Below, in pieces: positions 37,270 through 44,512 of a stretch of 64,000 nucleotides of DNA. This stretch comes from Sporolactobacillus shoreicorticis. Lineage in GTDB: Bacteria; Bacillota; Bacilli; Bacillales; Sporolactobacillaceae. The stretch lies in assembly GCF_024125445.1 (NCBI RefSeq), contig NZ_JAMXWM010000008.1, positions 1-64,000 of the forward strand. Reading direction: 5' to 3'. Within the stretch, counting starts at the first letter, position 1, and the number at the start of each line of letters is the position of its first letter. The notes beneath the pieces were generated by a model, which saw nothing but the letters and a program-made list of their open reading frames with translations, made no database searches and was not told where the DNA came from. A program made the position numbers and the translations under genes.

Positions 37270-37609
37270 TAAGATCACTCCGTTCAAAGAAACTGATAAA
37301 GGGAGAGCAAAAAGTTGGCAATGAATTTATGTCATTCGTTCACGCAAATCCTACTAAAAACTTCTCCTAGTCTACCACTGCAATTCCATGGTGACAAAAA
37401 TATGTTTTATTTTGTAAGATTTAAACCAGCATTGATTGCAAAAAATAAAATATGTTAATAAATTATATTGTTCGTTACAATTTATTGGCTCATTCGTGAA
37501 AAGTCTAGGCTTTTCACGAATGAGCCTTCTGAAAGTTTCATCAAACAAACAGCAAATGAGCCAATAAACAACATTGCGGCTTAACATCACCAAAAAATAA
37601 AAAAAATCC
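37270..37609. other. Intergenic region between ycgR and the MerR gene
   Basis: About 340 bases without a convincing gene; a 73-codon open frame on the minus strand (37372-37593) has no family features and spans the inverted repeats described separately, so I do not call it. Very AT-rich except for those repeats. Confidence 0.5.
37481..37568. repeat. Nested inverted repeats with three mutually complementary arms
   Basis: Arm A (37487-37503, GGCTCATTCGTGAAAAG) pairs perfectly over 17 bases with arm B (37510-37526) across a six-base loop. The longer left arm TTTATTGGCTCATT (37481-37494) also pairs perfectly over 14 bases with arm C (37555-37568, AATGAGCCAATAAA). The two pairings exclude each other. 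The motif TTTTCACGAATG of arm B recurs at 39601-39612. This could be a small mobile element end, a terminator, or an RNA switch. Confidence 0.75.
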
Positions 37610-37640
37610 TTGAAATTGACGTAACGTCAAGGTGTAGAGT
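37610..37640 (+). promoter_or_regulatory. MerR-type promoter with 19-base spacer and operator dyad
   Basis: A -35-like TTGAAA (37610-37615) and a -10-like TAGAGT (37635-37640) are 19 bases apart, the over-long spacer typical of MerR-activated promoters. The spacer contains the perfect dyad TTGACGTAACGTCAA (37616-37630). It directly precedes the MerR-family gene, so autoregulation is likely. Confidence 0.8.
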
Positions 37641-37659
37641 AGTTGTCAGGAGGGGTTCC

Positions 37660-38430
37660 ATGAGCTATACAATCAAACAACTGAGTCAATTGGCAGGAGT
37701 AAGCGGACGTACGCTGCGTTTCTATGACAAAATCGATTTACTGAAACCGGAATCCATCAATGCCTCCGGATACCGTATTTACGGGCCAAAACAAGTAGAT
37801 CGTCTGCAGCAGATTCTCTTTTTTCGTGAATTAAAATTCAGTCTTAAAGAGATCAAAGACATTTTATCCGCGACTGATTTTAATCTAGTGGAAGCCCTGA
37901 CTGAGCAGCACAAGAAACTATCTGAGGAGAAGGAGCGTCTTGATCAATTGATCGCGACGGTTGAAAAAACGCTTGCTTCACAAAAAGGAGAGACCTTTAT
38001 GACTGATCAAGAAAAATTTGCTGGCTTTAAAAAGAAGATGCTCGATCAGAATGAACAAACCTATGGCAAAGAGATCCGTGAAAAATACGGAGATGAGGCA
38101 GTGAAACAATTCAATCAACAATTTGCCAATATGGGTAAAGAAGACTATGAAGCAACAGTCGTTATTCAAAAGGCCATGTTCAAGAATCTGAAAAAAGCAC
38201 TCGAACGGAACGATCCGGCAAGCAGCTATGCCCAGAAAGCAGCAGATCTTCACCGACAATGGCTCAGCTACTTTTGGCCAAAGGGGACCTATTCCAAAAA
38301 GGCCCACGCAGGACTTGCCCAAATGTATGTCGATGACCCGCGTTTTGCAAAATATTACGAAAAAAACGTTGCTGAAGGCGCAGCAAAAATGCTTCGTGAT
38401 GCCGTACGCATCTACACTTCGCAATCATGA
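37660..38430 (+). CDS. mta: MerR-family regulator with TipAS ligand-binding domain (Mta-like)
   Basis: A 256-aa activator, almost exactly the length of B. subtilis Mta (257 aa). Residues 1-75 are the MerR winged helix (IKQLSQLAGVSGRTLRFYDKIDLL, then GYRIYGPKQVDRLQQILFFREL), residues 80-110 the dimerising coiled coil, and residues 115-250 the antibiotic-binding TipAS domain (MYVDDPRFAKYYEKNVAEGAA). Mta senses drugs and turns on efflux pumps; no pump gene is adjacent here. GGAGGGG precedes the ATG. Confidence 0.85.
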   Translation: MSYTIKQLSQLAGVSGRTLRFYDKIDLLKPESINASGYRIYGPKQVDRLQQILFFRELKFSLKEIKDILSATDFNLVEALTEQHKKLSEEKERLDQLIATVEKTLASQKGETFMTDQEKFAGFKKKMLDQNEQTYGKEIREKYGDEAVKQFNQQFANMGKEDYEATVVIQKAMFKNLKKALERNDPASSYAQKAADLHRQWLSYFWPKGTYSKKAHAGLAQMYVDDPRFAKYYEKNVAEGAAKMLRDAVRIYTSQS

Positions 38431-38440
38431 TTGAAACGAG

Positions 38441-38485
38441 AAAGGAATCGAACACCCAAGCAAGGTGATCGATTCCTTTTCTTTA
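38441..38485. terminator. Terminator between mta-like gene and the CAP gene
   Basis: Stem AAAGGAATCGA / TCGATTCCTTT with an inner CACC / GGTG stem in the loop, followed by TCTTTATTT. It serves the plus-strand gene and, being symmetric, probably also the convergent CAP gene. Confidence 0.85.
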
Positions 38486-38501
38486 TTTATTCGCAAATTT
38501 T

Positions 38502-39317
38502 TTAATCGGAGAAATCCTGTGTAAAAAAGACCCAGCCATCCGAACCGCCTTCCTTTTGTCCATAGACGACCCCGACACCGATATACTTATACTGAGGTTT
38601 TAAGATATTCGCCCGGTGTTTCGGCGAGTTCATCCAGCCGTCCATCGTCGCCTGGGCACTCCAAATCTGATCCCACCCAAAATAATTTATATCGCCTTTA
38701 GCATAAGCCACATTCTGCCCGGCTACCGTATTTCGTGAAAAGTTCATCATGCCGTGACTCATGGCGCCATGACTGAACTGCTGCTGACTCCATTGTCGGG
38801 CGAAACTTTGAAGCCCCGGCTTTACCTGAAGGGCTTGCAGCCCGTTCCGCGCACGAACATTATTTACGAGCGAGACAATCTGCTGCTCCACCGATGCATT
38901 ATACTGACCTGAAGCAGTGGCCTGTGTCTTTGGTGCGGCAGCTTTAACCGGCGCTTTTTTTGCAACTGTCTTTTTTACAGCAGTCTTATGTACCGTTGTT
39001 TTCTTAACTGCTTTCTTCACCTTTTTTTTAACTGCTTTTTTCTTGACCGACTTCTTTGCTTTCTTTACCGCTTTTTTCTTAACACTTTTTTTTATACTTT
39101 TCTTAACTGTAGGCTTTTTCGCCTTTTTCTTTACATGTTTCTTAACCGTTTTTGCTTCAACACCGCTTGCAATCGACTCTCTCTGTTGAGCTGCCGGTTG
39201 CGATTGTTTCGTAGATTCGGCGGCAGATTTTGAATGATCTGCGTTTGTTATGGAAACGAGAGTCAGGGACAGAAAGATGATCAATAAACCTGCTAAAGTA
39301 TGCTTAAATAAACGCAT
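38502..39317 (-). CDS. Secreted CAP-domain protein with lysine-rich, histone-H1-like linker
   Basis: A 271-aa protein in three parts. Residues 1-26 form a signal peptide. Residues 57-125 are extremely basic, built from KK-x-V/A-KK units (for example KKKAVKKKVKKAVKK). Residues 138-271 form a CAP/SCP (YkwD-like) domain with HRANIL, YIGVGVVYG and FFTQDF. The basic linker should hold the protein to anionic wall polymers or DNA outside the cell; that is inference. SD AGAGGAG. A class-I c-di-GMP riboswitch lies in the leader, so expression should follow c-di-GMP level. Confidence 0.87.
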   Translation of the reverse strand: MRLFKHTLAGLLIIFLSLTLVSITNADHSKSAAESTKQSQPAAQQRESIASGVEAKTVKKHVKKKAKKPTVKKSIKKSVKKKAVKKAKKSVKKKAVKKKVKKAVKKTTVHKTAVKKTVAKKAPVKAAAPKTQATASGQYNASVEQQIVSLVNNVRARNGLQALQVKPGLQSFARQWSQQQFSHGAMSHGMMNFSRNTVAGQNVAYAKGDINYFGWDQIWSAQATMDGWMNSPKHRANILKPQYKYIGVGVVYGQKEGGSDGWVFFTQDFSD

Positions 39318-39354
39318 AATAAAAAATCTCCTCTCATTTACGTTTGATAATCAA

Positions 39355-39462
39355 ATACGGCGGCCCAGCCATCCTAGCGATTATTCGCTTTAGATCCGTG
39401 ACTTTGCGTCACTACTTTTCAGTAGTTTTGCCCTTTAGAAAGCAGATTTCTTTCTAAAGTAT
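39355..39462 (-). ncRNA. Cyclic di-GMP-I riboswitch (GEMM) upstream of the CAP gene
   Basis: Read on the minus strand the class-I motifs occur in the right order: GGGCAAA (39433-39427), a perfect ACTACT-GAAA-AGTAGT hairpin with GAAA tetraloop (39411-39426), GACGCAAAG (39410-39402) and CACGGATCTAAAG, then an AGCGA-ATAA-TCGCT hairpin and CTAGGATGGC, the usual tetraloop-receptor side of the second arm. A further 10-base-pair hairpin, CTTTAGAAAG / CTTTCTAAAG, precedes the aptamer (39434-39460). The downstream part has no strong terminator, so control may be at translation; this is uncertain. Confidence 0.88.
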
Positions 39463-39585
39463 TCAGTTAATTTAACAATACAATATCTATTTTTTTAATA
39501 ATAGATTTGTACTAGATTTGTCACTAAAATTATCGGCAATTAACTTAATAATGTTAAATGCTCCTGTTACTTTCTGGCTGAACGG

Positions 39586-39612
39586 CGTGAAAAACGAAGC
39601 TTTTCACGAATG
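39586..39612. repeat. Hairpin sharing a 12-base motif with the 37.5-kb repeat
   Basis: CGTGAAAA / TTTTCACG with a seven-base loop. The right arm plus flank, TTTTCACGAATG, is identical to 37511-37522. It lies between the riboswitch-controlled CAP gene and the lipoprotein cupin gene. Confidence 0.55.
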
Positions 39613-39734
39613 CACAAATGATCTAAAGCAGTGACAGACAGCATAAATTTTTTTTAAGAGAAGTACCTAAGCATATTGTTATTATCAAAATATTCCGGGT
39701 GTTATACTGGTTGGTAAATTATTAGGAGGGAGTC

Positions 39735-40376
39735 ATGATGCAGAAATGGATTCAAGTGGCCGGAATTGCCCCGATCCTGATTCTTTCCGCCTGCGGAAGC
39801 AATTCGACCTTTAACGATCATTCGGCAGACAAAACTCAAAAGCCGTCAGTATCTGGGCAGCATCAATCGCAGAGACAGAACGGCTTCGTCAAAGTGAAAA
39901 CATATCTGTTTAAGGATGATGGTACGATTCCAAACAATCCTTATTTTCAAGTTTTAATTTATCCCGGTGTCTTTAAAGGAAGAGGCGGACAGATTGTGAA
40001 CACATTCAAGAAAAACAATTGGGGAAATAATTGGGTCGACGGTGTTTTTCCTTATCATCATTTTCACAGTACGTCTCATGAAGTACTCGGAGTCATTTCA
40101 GGGCACGCGACATTAAAAATCGGCGAAGAAAAAGGTAAGGAACTCAAGGTATCGGCCGGTAATGTGCTTGTTCTTCCAGCGGGAACAGGGCACAAACGGC
40201 TTTCGGCAAGCAATGACTTTTCAATCGCCGGCGGATACCCGAACGGGCAAGATTACGACACACAAACAAAAGAAACGCCCGCATTTAAGAAAAATATCAG
40301 CAAAGTAGGAAAACCGGCACAGGACCCTGTATATGGAGATCGGGGATCGCTTCTTACAATCTGGAGGAACAAATAA
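39735..40376 (+). CDS. Lipoprotein-anchored cupin (YjlB-like)
   Basis: A 213-aa protein made of a lipoprotein signal (lipobox LSAC, Cys20), a polar linker of about 30 residues, and a YjlB-type cupin. The cupin matches YjlB motifs: FLKDDG-like FKDDGTIPNNP, YHHFHSTSHEVLGVISG with its metal-binding His cluster, and VLVLPAGTGHKRL. YjlB proteins are normally cytoplasmic, so an exported, membrane-tethered version is unusual. Function unknown. GGAGGGAGT precedes the ATG. Confidence 0.83.
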   Translation: MMQKWIQVAGIAPILILSACGSNSTFNDHSADKTQKPSVSGQHQSQRQNGFVKVKTYLFKDDGTIPNNPYFQVLIYPGVFKGRGGQIVNTFKKNNWGNNWVDGVFPYHHFHSTSHEVLGVISGHATLKIGEEKGKELKVSAGNVLVLPAGTGHKRLSASNDFSIAGGYPNGQDYDTQTKETPAFKKNISKVGKPAQDPVYGDRGSLLTIWRNK

Positions 40377-40381
40377 ACTTT

Positions 40382-40759
40382 TCAGAAGAAATGAAGCCGA
40401 TTGAAAAGACGCGAACGATAGCTCTGAAAAGCGGATGTATGCGCAATCGAACGTTTTTCCATCAATTGACTGAATTTTAATTGTTTATAGCGCAGCTGCT
40501 TAGTCAAACGGTCACGTTCCTTATCATCCTCGCAGCACTGAAGCAGGTCATTGAGCGTGACCATATCCTTTTTAATTTGCAGTTCTTCAGGAAGCATACC
40601 TGCATTCTTCAGCACTTTGTATCCGGCACGCAGATCCTTCGGTACTGCCGACAGATCTTCCAGTACAAGCGGCTTTCCTTTTCCCGGAAGGTGATCGAAT
40701 GCACCTGATTTTAAACCTTCCTGAATTTTTTCTTCAGCCATGATTTCGATAATGCCCAT
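40382..40759 (-). CDS. DUF1992 (DnaJ-C28-like) domain protein
   Basis: A 125-aa protein with the conserved core AEEKIQEGLKSGAFDHLPGKGKPL, abbreviated here as EGLKSGAFDHLPGKGKPL, typical for DUF1992, the domain shared with DNAJC28. Function unknown. ATG at 40759 with AAGGGGC upstream. It follows the YhfW-like gene by 17 bases on the same strand, so they may be co-transcribed. Confidence 0.85.
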   Translation of the reverse strand: MGIIEIMAEEKIQEGLKSGAFDHLPGKGKPLVLEDLSAVPKDLRAGYKVLKNAGMLPEELQIKKDMVTLNDLLQCCEDDKERDRLTKQLRYKQLKFSQLMEKRSIAHTSAFQSYRSRLFNRLHFF

Positions 40760-40776
40760 AGTGAACACGCCCCTTT

Positions 40777-42339
40777 TTAGGTATTCTGTGTCTTACTTTG
40801 ATGATCAGACTCGGAAAAAAGCAACGATAACGATTTTTTTGCCGGACCGTCGAGCACTTCTCCATTGGCTTTGAAGCGCGAGCCGTGGCAGGGGCAATCC
40901 CATGTCCGCTCGTCTTGATTCCAGTTTACTTCGCAGCCCATGTGCGGGCAAGTCGCATCGACTACAGTTAAATTCCCGTCCTTGTCGCGATACGCACCCA
41001 CTTTGCGCCCATGAAGTGAAGCGACTATCCCGCAATCCCGCTGCAAGTGACCGTCAAGCGGTTCGGGCTTGCTGAGCTTTCCTTTGATCAGCTGCCCGGC
41101 GGTTTTCATATTTTCAACGAGGAAGCTGGCAAGCATGGGTGCTGCTTCAAATCGGGAAGGGCTGAACAGTTCAGCATACGGATTTGCACGTTCCAAAACC
41201 AAATCAGTCATAAGCTGGGCAGCTAGCGTACCTGTAGTCATGCCCCATTTATGAAAACCTGCAGCAACCAAAACACGCGGATTATTCTTTGCAAGTCTTC
41301 CTATATAAGGAACCTGATCCAAGGTCGTGAAATCTTGAGCAGACCAGTGCGCTGCCGCCTTATGCAAACCAAAATGTGTGTATGCAAAATCAGCTAAGTG
41401 CTGGTAATGAGCGTCAATCGATTCACCGCGCCCTGTTTTGTGATTTTCACCACCGATTAAAAGGTAGTTCTTGTGATTAAGTCGTAAGCCGCGAATGGAA
41501 CGCTTCGGAGTCCCCGCACTAATGTACATTCCTTCAGGAGGATCGCCGGCTGTCTTGCAGGCAATCAAGTAGGAGCGTTCCGGAAACATACGCGAAAAAT
41601 AAAAACGGTTATCGTAAAAAGGAAAATGGGAACAGATCAGCACATGCTGACATCGAATTCTGAACCCTTGCTGAGTTATTACAAACGATTCCGATTTCTG
41701 ATCTTGCACGTCTGTTGCTAATGTTTTCTCAAAAATCGACACGTTCATTTTCACAAGATCCGCGAGCAATTCGTGCAGATACATCAGCGGATGAAATTGC
41801 GCCTGTCCGGGCATGATGAGCGCGTTTTTTATTTCTATGGGCAGATCAATTGAATGCGTTATTGATCCCAAAATTCCAAGCCGTTCGTATGCTTCCTTTT
41901 CTTTCTCAACTTGTTTTTCTTCCTGCTCAGTTGTCGCGTAAACGACTGCTGGCTGAATTTCATAATTGCATTGAAGATCCTGATCATTCACGTGCTTTCC
42001 GATCCAGTGAAGCGCCTCTTTATTGGCCTGATAATAAAGAGCGGCCTTTTCCTCGCCAATTGAGTGAATGAGACGATCATAAATCAAGCCATGCTGTGCC
42101 GTAATTTTCGCAGTCGTATTGCCGCTCGTACCTCCGGAAATGCGGTCGGCATCGATCAACATGACCGAAACACCGCTTTTTGCAAGCATATACGCTGCTG
42201 TAATTCCCGTAATACCTGCACCGACAATCAGCGTGTTTGTTATCTTATTTTCTTTCAATGGGCTGAATGCTGGCAGATGAACCGTATCCCGCCACAAAGA
42301 TGAGGTGCCGTCTGAAAAGTTTATGTTCTGCTGCTCCAT
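40777..42339 (-). CDS. FAD-dependent oxidoreductase with C-terminal Rieske domain (YhfW-like)
   Basis: A 520-aa two-domain enzyme. Residues 35-400 are a DAO-type FAD domain (VGAGITGITAAYMLAKSG for FAD binding, GFHKWGMTTGTLAAQLM near its end). Residues 430-510 form a Rieske [2Fe-2S] domain with CPHMGCEVNWN and CPCHGSRF. This is the YhfW architecture of B. subtilis (509 aa); its substrate is unknown. Confidence 0.92.
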   Translation of the reverse strand: MEQQNINFSDGTSSLWRDTVHLPAFSPLKENKITNTLIVGAGITGITAAYMLAKSGVSVMLIDADRISGGTSGNTTAKITAQHGLIYDRLIHSIGEEKAALYYQANKEALHWIGKHVNDQDLQCNYEIQPAVVYATTEQEEKQVEKEKEAYERLGILGSITHSIDLPIEIKNALIMPGQAQFHPLMYLHELLADLVKMNVSIFEKTLATDVQDQKSESFVITQQGFRIRCQHVLICSHFPFYDNRFYFSRMFPERSYLIACKTAGDPPEGMYISAGTPKRSIRGLRLNHKNYLLIGGENHKTGRGESIDAHYQHLADFAYTHFGLHKAAAHWSAQDFTTLDQVPYIGRLAKNNPRVLVAAGFHKWGMTTGTLAAQLMTDLVLERANPYAELFSPSRFEAAPMLASFLVENMKTAGQLIKGKLSKPEPLDGHLQRDCGIVASLHGRKVGAYRDKDGNLTVVDATCPHMGCEVNWNQDERTWDCPCHGSRFKANGEVLDGPAKKSLSLLFSESDHQSKTQNT

Positions 42340-42432
42340 GCGGATTATCTACCCTTCGCTCTTTCTGCTGACTATCTCAATTCTTCAAAGGACAGTGTTT
42401 CCCAAACGCAAAAAAATATGCACTATAGGCTA

Positions 42433-42480
42433 TAAATAAAAAGCGATTCGCCGAGTGAGACTTGGACGGATCGCTTTTTA
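42433..42480. terminator. Bidirectional terminator near the DUF4097 gene
   Basis: AAAAAGCGAT / ATCGCTTTTT stem with a long loop that forms a further GCC / GGAC-type pairing. Located just past the stop of the minus-strand DUF4097 gene. Confidence 0.75.
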
Positions 42481-42491
42481 TTCTTTAATAT

Positions 42492-43436
42492 TCATTTCAG
42501 ACTGAAATCTCCGGAATTTGTTCTCACTTTGATTTTATATTCGCCGTCTCCTTTTTGTCCGATGATGCGTTTTTCTGTTTTTTCTTTATAGAGAAATCCT
42601 TTCAGATCAACAGTACCTTCTCCTGATCCGCCGTAATAATTCACGGATACAGACTCTGGCTCCTCGGTAAAATGAAGAGCAACATTACCGCTTCCTGTCT
42701 GCGCGTCAATAGATCCGGAAATTTTATCGTTTCTAATCGTGATGTCTCCGGAATTTGCGTTCGCCGTCAAAGATCCTCTAAACTGCTGAACATCAATAGT
42801 TCCGGACCCGGTTTCAAGAATCAACGATTTAGTTTCCGTCTCAGACACATTAAGATCACCGCTATTTGCTTTAATCGAAGCTTCGTCCCGTGCTTGATTG
42901 TCCCGTAAATCAACATCCCCGCTCGATGTCTCAATATCAAAACGCCCACTGGACTGATTATGCTCAGCAGTAATCGTTCCGGATCTGGTAGTCAGCGACA
43001 GCTGATCCGCCTGCAGATTCTGAGCCGTTAAATCTCCGGATCGGGTGATGACAGCAATTCGATTATATTGCCGTTCCGGAACCTCGATGACCAGCTTTGA
43101 CCAGCCGATCGTAAAGGTGAAAAACGATTGATTCCGCTCTGCGGTCACACGAACCGTATCGCCTTTCTTGTTAATCGCCAGTTTAACCCCCTGGATCATC
43201 TGCTTATTGCCCCAGCCCTTCACCTCGGCTGACAATTGATCACGATTTGTTTTCTTTATTTCAACATCCAGCGATGATGCTTCTACATTTATTTTCTTTA
43301 TTTCATTGACCGATGCGGTTTTTGTTTGTGTATCAGCTCTATTCGTTTGGAAAAGATCCGTTGTTTTAAAAACAATCAGCCCTCCAATAGCGCCGATAAG
43401 AATGAGTGCCAAGGCAACATAAATAATTTTTTTCAT
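42492..43436 (-). CDS. Membrane-anchored DUF4097 beta-repeat protein
   Basis: A 314-aa protein with one N-terminal membrane helix (residues 4-24) and a beta-solenoid-like domain. About every 20 residues an S-G-D or S-G-T turn recurs (TRSGDL, TRSGTI, TSSGDV, ANSGDL, TGSGTI, ANSGDI, TGSGNV), the sign of DUF4097. It probably lies outside the membrane. It is the third gene of a PadR-DUF1700-DUF4097 operon; its start overlaps the DUF1700 stop by four bases. This set is common in Firmicutes and is linked to envelope stress, but the mechanism is not known. Confidence 0.87.
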   Translation of the reverse strand: MKKIIYVALALILIGAIGGLIVFKTTDLFQTNRADTQTKTASVNEIKKINVEASSLDVEIKKTNRDQLSAEVKGWGNKQMIQGVKLAINKKGDTVRVTAERNQSFFTFTIGWSKLVIEVPERQYNRIAVITRSGDLTAQNLQADQLSLTTRSGTITAEHNQSSGRFDIETSSGDVDLRDNQARDEASIKANSGDLNVSETETKSLILETGSGTIDVQQFRGSLTANANSGDITIRNDKISGSIDAQTGSGNVALHFTEEPESVSVNYYGGSGEGTVDLKGFLYKEKTEKRIIGQKGDGEYKIKVRTNSGDFSLK

Positions 43437-43990
43437 GATCGCTTCCTCCCTGTAATGAGATCGATATTAAAACGGACATAACCGGCACATACATACCAAA
43501 GAAATTTTCCACTGTAGATTAATGCGATACTGAGTAGTAAGCCTATGCCGCAGCAAGCCAGCGATACGAAAAAGGTAAATAGAAAAGCATCAAACCCCGA
43601 CTGAAAAAATGATAAAAAAGAAAGCAGTGGACTGATCACCATGCTGACCGCACCAAACCATAAACCAATATACCCGAAGAAAATACCGAAAGCAGGTCCC
43701 GCAACCACAACCAGATTAAAAAAAATCAGGACTATAGCGAGCAGCAGTGAACGCGTCGCAGATGGCACCGTCTCCTGTCTCACCGGGTTTGTGGCATAAT
43801 AATCGGCAAGTTCCGCGCTAGCAATATCTTGAGGATCACCGAGTTCTTGAATGATTTCTTCTTCTGTTTTCCCTTTATTAAATCCAATCGTAAAATGCTC
43901 TTCAAAATCCGCTAAAATTTCGTCACGTTCTTTTTTAGGGAGTTCTCTTAGCAAGTGGTTCAGTTTATGAAAAAAGTCATTCTTCACCAT
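43433..43990 (-). CDS. DUF1700/HAAS-domain membrane protein
   Basis: A 185-aa protein. Residues 1-60 form a HAAS-type helical domain (LLRELPKKERDEILADFEEHF, shown by RELPKKERDEILADFEEH), followed by four membrane helices from about residue 80. Such proteins bind the paired PadR regulator or act as its sensor. ATG at 43990 with AAGGAGGGAG upstream; it overlaps the padR end by 14 bases. Confidence 0.88.
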   Translation of the reverse strand: MVKNDFFHKLNHLLRELPKKERDEILADFEEHFTIGFNKGKTEEEIIQELGDPQDIASAELADYYATNPVRQETVPSATRSLLLAIVLIFFNLVVVAGPAFGIFFGYIGLWFGAVSMVISPLLSFLSFFQSGFDAFLFTFFVSLACCGIGLLLSIALIYSGKFLWYVCAGYVRFNIDLITGRKRS

Positions 43991-44315
43991 GTCCCGCTCC
44001 CTCCTTAATAAATTGATCAACCGCTTTAGAAAATTGTTTCCACTCGTTAATTAATGCATTCATATACTGCTCCCCTTCTGCTGTAATGGAGTAATACTTT
44101 CTTGGCGGTCCCTCGGTTGATTCACCAAGATACGTTGACAAATAGCCTTCCTTCGTTAGACGGCGAAGCAGCGGATAAAGTGTCCCTTCAGCCACTTCAA
44201 TTTTTTCTGAAATGTTCTGAGCAAGTTCGTAGCCATACTGGTCTTTACCATCGATAAGCACAAGCACACAAAGCTCCAGAACCCCTTTTTTAAATTGAAC
44301 ATTCAAATGATTCAT
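43977..44315 (-). CDS. PadR-family transcriptional regulator
   Basis: A 112-aa winged-helix regulator. The PadR core is clear: GVLELCVLVLIDGKDQYGYEL, shown by CVLVLIDGKDQYGYEL, EGTLYPLLRRLTKEG and PPRKYYSITAEGEQ. First gene of the operon; it probably represses it through the repeats just upstream. Confidence 0.93.
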   Translation of the reverse strand: MNHLNVQFKKGVLELCVLVLIDGKDQYGYELAQNISEKIEVAEGTLYPLLRRLTKEGYLSTYLGESTEGPPRKYYSITAEGEQYMNALINEWKQFSKAVDQFIKEGAGHGEE

Positions 44316-44333
44316 CCTTTCTCCAGTAATATC

Positions 44334-44359
44334 TATTGTTCACTAATGGTTATTGTTCA
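44334..44359 (-). promoter_or_regulatory. Candidate PadR operator/promoter
   Basis: TATTGTTCA occurs twice as a direct repeat (44334-44342 and 44351-44359, 17 bases apart), about 20 bases before the padR start. Read on the minus strand it also gives TTGAAC and AATAGA at -35/-10 spacing of 17. Operator role is inferred from position. Confidence 0.5.
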
Positions 44360-44449
44360 ATAGAATGGTATAAAATGGATACAGTTAAAAACATAAATAC
44401 CCTGTATAGTATAATGCACACTACTGACTAATGCAACATAGTTGAAGAA

Positions 44450-44482
44450 AAAAATCCGGCCTCATTCATAACGGCCGGATCT
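44450..44482 (-). terminator. Rho-independent terminator after the decayed DUF4097 gene
   Basis: Minus-strand stem GATCCGGCC / GGCCGGATT with an 11-base loop, followed by TTTTTTC. Confidence 0.88.
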
Positions 44483-44512
44483 TTAGTGTTACTTATTTTC
44501 CATTTTGATTGT

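Noticed and set aside
37372-37593. 73-codon open frame on the minus strand between ycgR and the Mta-like gene
   Set aside because: No ribosome binding site, no family features, and it runs through the nested inverted repeats.
38945-39190. Plus-strand open frames rich in Phe opposite the CAP gene
   Set aside because: They are mirror frames of the lysine-rich tract (AAA codons read as TTT) and not genes.
39361-39700. Riboswitch region first read as a plain terminator because of its hairpins
   Set aside because: The GGGCAAA, GAAA loop and GACGCAAAG elements in order fit a c-di-GMP-I aptamer, and no T run follows.
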